Below, piece after piece: positions 1 through 4,615 of a stretch of DNA of 8,841 bases. The stretch comes from an uncultured Solirubrobacteraceae bacterium (lineage in GTDB: Bacteria > Actinomycetota > Thermoleophilia > Solirubrobacterales > Solirubrobacteraceae): the NCBI GenBank assembly GCA_955652215.1, contig CATPAX010000235.1, positions 1-8,841 of the forward strand. Direction: 5' to 3'. Numbering within the stretch: the stretch's first letter is position 1; every line of letters starts with the position of its first letter. The position numbers and the translations under genes are program-made. The notes beneath the pieces were generated by a model, which was not told the origin of the DNA, searched no databases, and saw only the letters and a program-made list of their open reading frames with translations.

Positions 1-642
1 CCTGGGACTGGCTGGACGATCACCGACCTGTGCCAGCCTCTTCCGAATGAACCACCTGGGATGCCGATCGACGGGGGCAGCTGGCAGATCGCCCGGAGGC
101 TGATGAGCGGCTACGAGTTCGCCGATCCCTCGATCGTGCGCGCCTACTACGACCCGGCCATCCCTCTGGGGCAGCGCAACATGCTCCTCCGGCTCCGGGC
201 GCTCGGTGTCGCGCATCTGTTCGTGGGGGTGCGGGTCGGGGAGGTCTACGAGCAGACGCGAGAGCTCGGCGACAGGAGCGCCCGAATCTGGGGCTGGAAC
301 TACCAGACGCTCGAGGGGCACGCGGAGATAGGCCAGATGGACTGGCAGGTCTGGAAGTGGCTGGACGACGGCCGCGTCGAATTCCGCGTGCACGCCGTCT
401 CGCGCGCCGCCCGGATTTCCAACCCGTTCGTCCGCCTGGGCTTCCGCCTGCTGCGCGGACGCGAGCGCAAAGCCTTCCTCGAGAGCACCAAGCGGCGCAT
501 GCAGACCTTCACCGAGCTGGCCCTATCTCACGGCGATGCCGATCGCAGGATCCGCAGCGCAGCCGCGGTGCTTACCGCCAGACGCACGCGCGACGCCGAC
601 CCGGTGCACGACGCGCTCGCGTCGAGCGTCCGGCGAAGGTGA
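1..642 (+). CDS. DUF1990 family protein, 5' end outside the window
   Basis: The reading frame is open from base 1 to the TGA at 640-642. The first ATG in the window is at 61, but the 20 codons before it already look like family sequence (a 'PLPNEPPG' stretch just upstream), so the true start is probably off the left edge. Counting from the ATG at 61, the conserved core runs through 'YEFADPSIVRAYYDP' (18-32), 'IWGWNYQTLEGHAEIGQMDW' (76-95), 'VEFRVHAVSRAA' (106-117) and 'NPFVRLGFRLL' (121-131), and ends in a basic helix near 'STKRRM'. This is the signature I know for DUF1990 proteins, whose biochemical role is not established. There is no signal peptide or membrane segment in the visible part. 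The C-terminal tail from about residue 155 is Arg/Ala-rich and looks unconserved. The gene is followed 9 nt later by a small membrane-protein gene, suggesting co-transcription. Confidence 0.85.
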   Translation, partial: PGTGWTITDLCQPLPNEPPGMPIDGGSWQIARRLMSGYEFADPSIVRAYYDPAIPLGQRNMLLRLRALGVAHLFVGVRVGEVYEQTRELGDRSARIWGWNYQTLEGHAEIGQMDWQVWKWLDDGRVEFRVHAVSRAARISNPFVRLGFRLLRGRERKAFLESTKRRMQTFTELALSHGDADRRIRSAAAVLTARRTRDADPVHDALASSVRRR

Positions 643-651
643 GCTGAGACC

Positions 652-900
652 GTGCCGCGGCGCTTCCCGATCTTCCAGTTCCCGAACCCGCCACTGATCG
701 CGGCGATCCTCGCCGGAGCGATCGCGAGGACAACCCACGGCCCGTATTCGCGCAACGCGATGCGGCTCTCTCGGCTCGCTCTGCTCGTGTGGTCAGCCGA
801 GGAGATCGTGACCGGAGCCAACTGGTTTCGGCGCGCGCTCGGCATCGCGGGCGGTGCCTACAGTCTCGCCACACTCGAGCGCGCACGCACCGGGAAATGA
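652..900 (+). CDS. Small conserved membrane protein (hypothetical, 82 aa)
   Basis: The GTG start at 652 lies 9 nt after the DUF1990 stop. A purine-rich SD-like stretch (GAAGGTGAG, 635-643) sits at suitable distance and overlaps that stop, so the two genes are probably translated from one transcript. The N-terminus is basic-aromatic ('PRRFPIFQFPNPP', 2-14). It is followed by a hydrophobic segment (about 14-25), a second semi-hydrophobic stretch around 'LALLVW' (42-47) with acidic residues after it, and a third (62-75). I recognise the pattern 'FP.FQFPNPPLI..I' followed by 'W..EE...G.NWFRR.LG' as a recurring small actinobacterial protein of unknown function. No catalytic motif is visible. High GC at third codon positions and the tight spacing support a real gene. 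Confidence 0.7.
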   Translation: MPRRFPIFQFPNPPLIAAILAGAIARTTHGPYSRNAMRLSRLALLVWSAEEIVTGANWFRRALGIAGGAYSLATLERARTGK

Positions 901-996
901 GCTTTCAGGGCCGATGTCGGTTGAGGGCTGCGCTCCGGCCCGCACCCCGGGCGTCTGCAGCAGTGAGCGCTTTGCGCGGAGTACCCCAGCTCTTGT

Positions 997-1095
997 GTGC
1001 AGCTGCTCGCAGCCGACTTGGTCTCGCGGAAGCTCGATCGGTGCTCGACGTGGGCGCCGGCGTCGGGAATCGGGGCCGCCGTGGCCCGAGCCAGC
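997..1095 (+). pseudogene. Possible relic of a class I SAM-dependent methyltransferase (motif I region)
   Basis: Read across two frames, this stretch resembles the first part of a class I methyltransferase fold. Frame 997 gives 'VQLLAADLVS'. One frame over, about 1026-1065, comes 'LAEARSVLDVGAGVGN', which contains a textbook motif I (VLDVGAGVG) for binding S-adenosylmethionine. The original frame then gives 'GAAVARASS'. Intact relatives have the order helix, VLDVGxGxGN, A-rich helix. There is no start codon context, no continuous frame and no downstream methyltransferase sequence, because the segment runs into the 3' end of the opposite-strand hydrolase remnant. If real, it is a dead fragment of about 100 bp. 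Chance is a serious alternative, since GC-rich noise often yields Gly/Ala/Val runs. Confidence 0.3.
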
Positions 1096-1098
1096 AGT

Positions 1099-1895
1099 TC
1101 AGCGGGGTGGCGCATCGGCGTGAGCGGTGAAGTCGAGGATCGTTTGGGCCACGAGTTCTGGATCGTCGAGCATGGGGACGTGTCCGACCGCCGGCAGTGG
1201 TACGAGCTCGGCGCCCGGAATCGCCGCCGCGAAGGGCGGGGCGGTGAAGACGCCGAGCATCAGGTCGAGCGCGCCGTCGACCACGCGGATCGGCACCCGG
1301 ATCTCGCCTAGCCACATCGGGGCCCTGGTGGCGACGGTGGAGCGCAGCGTGGACTGGAAGCCCGGCGACTAGGCGAAGTCGTGCAGATCGCGCACGCCCG
1401 CGTCCGGAGCAAGCGCCCGGGCGCCCCCGCAGGCCGCCGAACAGCGCGATTCGGGCCAGCGCCGGAGCGGTCAGCCACCGGCCCAGCGGCGCCCCGAACC
1501 GCGCACGGGGGCGCATCAGCTCGTTGAGGGCGATGACGTAGGCCCGCTCGGGCGGCGACTCGAGTCCCGATGGCGAGATCCACCACCGCGCGTGCCGCCC
1601 CGCCGCGGCGCGCCAGCTCGAGCGCGACCCAGCCACCGAGCGAATTGCCGACCATCGCGGGCGCCTCCAAGCCGAGGCGGTCCAGCTCGGCCTCGACCGC
1701 ATCGGCCAGGCGCGGGGGTTGGCGCGGCGGCGCCGGCCAGCGGAAGGCTTTCGCCGAAGCCAGGCAGATCGAGCGCAGCCACGTCGCGGCAGACCTCAAG
1801 CGCTTCGAGCACTGGCTGCCGGGAGCGCCAGCTGAGCCCCAGCCCGTGCAGCAGCACCAGCGGCGGGCCGGTGCCGCCGCGGTGAGAGTGAGCAT
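1099..1895 (-). pseudogene. Alpha/beta-fold hydrolase pseudogene (four frameshifts and an in-frame TAG)
   Basis: All parts of an alpha/beta hydrolase are present in order but in changing frames. From the ATG at 1895: 'MLTLT'; then 'PPLVLLHGLGLSW' (oxyanion-loop HG) through 'ALDLPGFGES'; then 'RLADAVEAELDRLGLEAPAM' with nucleophile elbow 'GNSLGG' (Ser codon about 1641-1643); then 'GLESPPERAYVIALNELM' into the cap domain; then 'PGFQSTLRSTVATRAP', 'LDLML' (probable catalytic Asp) and 'GHVPMLDDPE' (catalytic His), ending at the stop 1101-1099. The inferred lesions are one base lost near 1880-1883, one extra base in the G5 run 1714-1718, two bases lost (or one gained) near 1574-1578, one extra base in the C5 run 1424-1428, and a TAG codon at 1371-1369. 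Repairing the indels gives 798 nt (265 aa), normal for the family. The stop codon argues for true decay; the homopolymer sites leave sequencing error possible for the shifts. Confidence 0.8.
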
Positions 1896-1970
1896 CGGCG
1901 CGCCCACAGGCTCAGCGCATCCGCCGCGTGCTGCGGCCAAGACCTGGGTAATCGGTGGCTCTGGTCATAG

Positions 1971-2036
1971 TCTTCCTCTTCGTCTTCCTCTTCCTCTTCC
2001 ACTTCCTCTTCCTCTTCCACTTCCTCTTCGTCTTCG
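1971..2036 (+). repeat. Imperfect hexanucleotide (TCTTCC)n tract, 11 units
   Basis: The tract reads as eleven consecutive six-base units, TCTTCC with variants TCTTCG and ACTTCC. It contains a higher-order 18-bp repeat seen at 1984-2001 and again at 2002-2019, with a third partial copy from 2020. The plus strand is almost pure pyrimidine and the minus strand almost pure purine, in sharp contrast to the GC-rich surroundings. It lies in the gap between the divergent hydrolase remnant (start 1895) and tag (start 2172). All six frames give low-complexity peptides (poly-Ser, Phe/Leu or Glu-rich), so I do not read it as coding. Such tracts can change length by slippage and can form triplex DNA. No promoter element is clearly interrupted by it. 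Confidence 0.85.
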
Positions 2037-2163
2037 GTGGTGCTTGCCCGTTAGCGGCCCGCGGCGCAAATCAGCTAGCAACATGGGAGGAGGCGGACGG
2101 GACAGCGATGTTCGGCGCGCGCGGCCTAGATTCTGTGACGATCCGGTGAAGCGACGACTGGAG

Positions 2164-2169
2164 AGGAGG
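2164..2169 (+). promoter_or_regulatory. Shine-Dalgarno site of tag
   Basis: A perfect AGGAGG lies only 2 nt before the ATG at 2172, embedded in the purine run GAGAGGAGG. The short spacing is unusual, but no other in-frame start lies between it and the zinc-ligand Cys19. It therefore fixes the start of tag. A TAGATT at 2127-2132 could be its -10 box; I see no convincing -35. Confidence 0.6.
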
Positions 2170-2171
2170 TC

Positions 2172-2804
2172 ATGGAGGAACACGGCAAGCACAGGATCGC
2201 GGTTGGGGAAGACGGCGTCGCCCGGTGCTGGTGGGCCGACTCCGCCGCGGACTACCGCACCTATCACGACACCGAATGGGGCCTTCCGGTCGCCGACGAC
2301 GTCCGGCTGTTCGAAAAGCTCAGTCTGGAGGGCTTCCAGGCCGGGCTCTCGTGGCTGACCATCCTGCGCAAGCGCGAAGCGTTCCGGGCGGCATTCTCGG
2401 GCTTTGACTTCGAGCGGGTCGCCCGCTTCGGGGAGCGCGACGTGGCGCGCCTGCTGGCGAATGCGGGGATCGTGCGCCACCGGGGAAAGATTGAGGCGGT
2501 GATCAACAACGCGCGCCGCGCCGTCGAGCTGGCAGAGGCCGAAGGCTCCCTCGCGCGTTATGTCTGGCGGTTCGAGCCTCCGGGGCGTACCGGCCGGCTC
2601 GAGCGCGCGAGCGTGGGGCAGCCGGCGCTCACACCGGAGTCGACCGCGCTCGCCAAGGACCTCAAGCGCCGGGGCTGGCGGTTCGTCGGTCCGACCACCG
2701 TCTACGCGTTCATGCAGGCGATGGGCCTCGTCAACGACCACGTCGTGGGCTGCGACGCCCGGGCCGCCGTCGATCGCGCACGGGAGCGCTTCGCCGCACC
2801 GTAG
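2172..2804 (+). CDS. tag: DNA-3-methyladenine glycosylase I
   Basis: This cytosolic base-excision-repair enzyme removes 3-methyladenine (and 3-methylguanine) from alkylated DNA. The 210-aa product aligns along its length with E. coli Tag with an N-terminal extension of 15 residues. The zinc ligands of the family are all present: Cys19 and His32 (in 'RCWWADS' and 'YHDTEWG') and His190 and Cys194 (in 'NDHVVGC'), matching E. coli Cys4, His17, His175 and Cys179. Glu53 in 'LEGFQAGLSW' matches the base-recognition Glu38. Other family blocks are 'AGIVRHRGKIEAVINNARR' (86-104) and 'LKRRGWRFVGPTTVYAFMQA' (164-183). The gene stands alone, preceded by the hexanucleotide tract and followed by hairpins shared with a convergent gene. 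No lesions are visible, so it should be functional. Confidence 0.95.
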   Translation: MEEHGKHRIAVGEDGVARCWWADSAADYRTYHDTEWGLPVADDVRLFEKLSLEGFQAGLSWLTILRKREAFRAAFSGFDFERVARFGERDVARLLANAGIVRHRGKIEAVINNARRAVELAEAEGSLARYVWRFEPPGRTGRLERASVGQPALTPESTALAKDLKRRGWRFVGPTTVYAFMQAMGLVNDHVVGCDARAAVDRARERFAAP

Positions 2805-2828
2805 GTGCTGTCTCCTCGCTACCTACGG
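2799..2828. terminator. Hairpin spanning the tag stop codon, possible bidirectional terminator
   Basis: CCGTAGGT (2799-2806) and ACCTACGG (2821-2828) form a perfect 8-bp inverted repeat around a 14-nt loop. The TAG stop of tag is inside the left arm. It sits between two convergent genes, where a bidirectional terminator is expected. No T-tract follows, so intrinsic termination is uncertain. Confidence 0.4.
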
Positions 2829-2841
2829 GCTTGTCGACGGT

Positions 2842-2863
2842 GCGCTCAGGCGGGCTTGAGCGC
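2842..2863. terminator. Second hairpin between tag and the convergent phosphatase gene
   Basis: GCGCTCA (2842-2848) pairs with TGAGCGC (2857-2863). A G-T and a G-C pair extend the stem to 9 bp around the tetraloop CGGG. It lies 38 nt after tag and 19 nt after the end of the phosphatase gene on the other strand. There is no T-tract, which is common for terminators in GC-rich genomes. Confidence 0.45.
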
Positions 2864-2881
2864 GGCCTCCCGCGCCCTGCC

Positions 2882-3649
2882 TCACTCCGGATCGCCATTG
2901 GCGAGGATCGCAAGCGCTTCCTCGTGCAGGAGCGCATTGCTGACCAGTGCATGGCGGCTGTCGATTGCGTCCGTTCCGCGGAGGTCAGTGAACCGCCCAC
3001 CCGCCTCCTCGATGATCACCTTCAGCGGCGCGTGATCCCAGGCAAACCCGCCGACTCCAACCGACACGTCGCACTCGGCGGCCGCGAGCGCGAGCCAGCT
3101 GTGGCCGGCGCGGGGCCGGACCTGCCCACAGTGCGCCGCCAGCGTGGCGATCGGCTCGCCCGGGACCCCGCGCGCAAGCGTGCCGCGCCAATCGTCGTTG
3201 ATGGTCGCGTCGGCAAGGCGCTCCGTCGTGGACACTTGTAGCCGCCGGCCGTCGCGATAAGCGCCTTCGCCCTGTGCCGCCCACCAGCGGATGCCGAGTG
3301 CCGGCGCACTCGCCACTCCGATCAACGGCACGCCGCCGTGACAGAGCGCGATCAGGACGTACCAGTGCGGATCGCCCGCTAGGAACATGCCGGTGCCATC
3401 TATCGGATCCAGATACCAGCACCACGGGGAGTCGCCGCTGGCGCCCAGCTCCTCGCCGAGAATGGCGTGAAACGGGCGAGTCTGAGCCAGGTGCGCTCGG
3501 AGGGCCCGCTCGGCAAGGCTGTCCGCGTCGGTGACCGGGCTGCCGTCGGGCTTGGTCTCCACCTCGAGATCATCCACGCGGAACCTGCTCATCGCAGCCC
3601 GGCCGGCGATGTCGGCAAGCTCGAGAGCAAGGCGAAGGTCAGGGTTCAC
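2882..3649 (-). CDS. Inositol monophosphatase family phosphatase, possibly histidinol-phosphatase (HisN-like)
   Basis: The 255-aa product carries the full metal-dependent phosphatase signature of the IMPase/FBPase superfamily: 'TKPDGSPVTDAD' (32-43), 'GEE' (65-67), 'DPIDGT' (81-86) and 'WDHAPLKVIIEEAGG' (204-218). Glu66, Asp81, Asp84 and Asp205 would hold the Mg2+ ions that activate water for phosphomonoester hydrolysis. The segment 'GVASAPALGIRWWAAQGEGA' (111-130) resembles actinobacterial HisN, which dephosphorylates histidinol phosphate in histidine synthesis. Many HisN have a longer 'DGT.NF' motif, here 'DGTGMF', and no his gene is next door. Other small sugar or inositol phosphates therefore remain possible substrates. 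The start is GTG at 3649, with no upstream in-frame ATG and no clear SD. A TATGCA at 3669-3664 could act as a -10 box giving a very short leader. It could also be read from vapBC upstream. Confidence 0.85.
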   Translation of the reverse strand: MNPDLRLALELADIAGRAAMSRFRVDDLEVETKPDGSPVTDADSLAERALRAHLAQTRPFHAILGEELGASGDSPWCWYLDPIDGTGMFLAGDPHWYVLIALCHGGVPLIGVASAPALGIRWWAAQGEGAYRDGRRLQVSTTERLADATINDDWRGTLARGVPGEPIATLAAHCGQVRPRAGHSWLALAAAECDVSVGVGGFAWDHAPLKVIIEEAGGRFTDLRGTDAIDSRHALVSNALLHEEALAILANGDPE

Positions 3650-3688
3650 GAGCGAGGGAGAGTTGCATAACCGCCGTACAGCGCGATC

Positions 3689-3721
3689 CCGCGGAACCAG
3701 CCCCTGGGGGCGAGTCCGCGG
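3689..3721. terminator. Nested hairpin downstream of vapC
   Basis: CCGCGGA (3689-3695) and TCCGCGG (3715-3721) form a perfect 7-bp outer stem. Inside it GCCC (3700-3703) and GGGC (3708-3711) form an inner stem. It lies 30-62 nt past the vapC stop on the minus strand and before the phosphatase start at 3649, where a vapBC terminator would be placed. No T-tract follows on either strand, so the call rests on position and stem strength. Confidence 0.4.
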
Positions 3722-3750
3722 TATACATAACGCGACGAGGGAGAGGCGCG

Positions 3751-4176
3751 CTATCCGGGCAGGCGATGTCGCACGCCCGCGAAGCGAGCGAAGTCTCGAT
3801 CGTAGGACACGATGTCGGCCCCGTGTTCAAGCGCGAGGGCGGCAAGATGGGCGTCGGTGGTCAGATTGCCGGCGGTACCCGTGTCGCGCAGGAGTCCGCG
3901 GAGCAGGCTGACATGGCGCGGAGTGGGGTGGGCGATGACGGCCGCTGGGGCAGCCAGCCACTGCTCGACCTGGCCGGTCGCTTGATCGGCGGTCATCGGC
4001 GTGGGAAGGATGGAGGCATTCGTCCCGACCCGGATGAAGGCCAGGAGCGCGATCCACGACAGTCCGACCGCTTCCCTGCCCGCGAGAGATGCGTCCAGCC
4101 ACACGCGCGACTGTTCGTGATGGACGCTCGCGGCGTCCACCGCGTAGAGCAGCACGTTCGCGTCGACAACGACCAC
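3751..4176 (-). CDS. vapC: PIN-domain ribonuclease toxin VapC
   Basis: The 141-aa product is a PIN-domain endoribonuclease, the toxin of a type II toxin-antitoxin pair; VapC toxins cut tRNA or rRNA when free of VapB. Acidic residues expected to bind Mg2+ are Asp5 ('VVVDANVLLYA'), Asp108 ('TTDAHLAALALEHGA', 106-120) and Asp126/Asp128 ('YDRDFARF'). The family block 'GLSWIALLAFIRVGTN' (38-53) has Ala where many PIN proteins have the second acidic residue. I believe this is typical of the LLAF(L/I)R subgroup rather than a mutation. The start is GTG at 4176, 5 nt after the antitoxin stop, so the pair should be translationally coupled. The length is normal and no lesion is visible, so the toxin should be active and held by VapB. 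Confidence 0.92.
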   Translation of the reverse strand: MVVVDANVLLYAVDAASVHHEQSRVWLDASLAGREAVGLSWIALLAFIRVGTNASILPTPMTADQATGQVEQWLAAPAAVIAHPTPRHVSLLRGLLRDTGTAGNLTTDAHLAALALEHGADIVSYDRDFARFAGVRHRLPG

Positions 4177-4181
4177 GAAGG

Positions 4182-4460
4182 TCAGCGGCCTTCGGTCAAG
4201 CGGCGCGTGAGCGCCTCGTCCTCAAGCTCGCCGGCGAGACTCAGCGCCTTGGTGATGTCGACGCGGGCCGGCCCCAGTGTGCGAGCCGTCGTATATCCGC
4301 CGCCGCCTGGCTGGGCAGCCCCGAGACCTGCACGGATCGCCTCGTTGACGGCTTCCTTGAAGGAAAGTCCGCGCTCTCGCATCGCTCGCTCAACCAGCAA
4401 CCGCGTGTCGGGATCGAGGGTGAGGGTCGTCCGCACGCCACGCATCATAGCATCATTCAT
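4182..4460 (-). CDS. vapB: Antitoxin VapB
   Basis: The antitoxin partner of the downstream vapC. The start is placed at ATG 4460 (92 aa, 'MNDAMMRGVRTTLTLD'); in-frame ATGs at 4448 and 4445 are equally possible. 'VRTTLTLDPDTR' (9-20) looks like the DNA-binding beta strand of a ribbon-helix-helix type VapB. It is followed by helix 'LLVERAMRERGL' (21-32) and 'SFKEAVNEAIRAGLG' (33-47). After a Gly-rich linker (51-55), an acidic C-terminal part ending 'GELEDEALTRRLTEGR' would thread into the toxin. All three start codons lie in or next to a perfect inverted repeat, so VapB (with VapC) probably represses its own promoter there. There is no Shine-Dalgarno site, and the transcript may be leaderless. 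Confidence 0.88.
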   Translation of the reverse strand: MNDAMMRGVRTTLTLDPDTRLLVERAMRERGLSFKEAVNEAIRAGLGAAQPGGGGYTTARTLGPARVDITKALSLAGELEDEALTRRLTEGR

Positions 4461-4475
4461 ATCGATGCTATGATG
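4443..4475. promoter_or_regulatory. Perfect 12-bp inverted repeat, probable VapB(C) operator
   Basis: CATCATAGCATC (4443-4454) is mirrored exactly by GATGCTATGATG (4464-4475) around a 9-nt spacer. The 33-bp element covers the antitoxin start codons (ATG at 4460, 4448 and 4445) and a likely -10 box, and is AT-rich in a GC-rich region. Autoregulatory operators of this shape are standard for vapBC loci. It is by far the best inverted repeat I found in the window. Confidence 0.8.
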
Positions 4476-4492
4476 TCGTCGCGGATTGTCAG
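4465..4492 (-). promoter_or_regulatory. Probable vapBC promoter
   Basis: On the minus strand a -35-like CTGACA (4492-4487) is followed after 16 nt by TAGCAT (4470-4465), which fits TAnnnT. Transcription would begin near 4460-4457, at or just past the first ATG. That implies a leaderless mRNA or use of the ATG at 4448/4445. The -10 box lies inside the operator arm, so a bound repressor would block polymerase. Confidence 0.5.
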
Positions 4493-4615
4493 GTGAGAGC
4501 TGGCGCACGTCGTCCGGCGGCTCCGCGGAACCGCACCCTCAGGGGGGCGCGTCATACCTTGTGGCATGAGCAGTGAGGCCAGTCGGCGCGCTCGCCCGCG
4601 ATATGGTCGCACGGA

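Noticed and set aside
938..952. GCCCG/CGGGC mini-hairpin after the small membrane protein gene, as a terminator
   Set aside because: It has only 5 bp with no T-tract, and such hairpins arise often by chance at this GC content.
1010..1080. Possible tRNA suggested by short GC-rich inverted segments
   Set aside because: No cloverleaf with a T-arm GTTCRANYC and acceptor pairing could be drawn on either strand.
1955..2149. Plus-strand ORF rich in Phe and Leu (FLFVFLFLFHF type), looking like a small membrane protein
   Set aside because: It is only the translation of the hexanucleotide tract. It has no SD, and no conserved sequence follows the repeat.
1570..2358. 262-codon plus-strand ORF overlapping the hydrolase remnant and the start of tag
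   Set aside because: It is the antisense shadow of the hydrolase plus the repeat plus an out-of-frame reading of tag, and it resembles no protein.
3766..4473. 235-codon plus-strand ORF opposite vapBC
   Set aside because: It is antisense to two clearly recognisable genes and shows no family features of its own.
4461..4508. N-terminal extension of VapB to the GTG at 4508
   Set aside because: It would run through the promoter and operator, and the added residues are not family-like.
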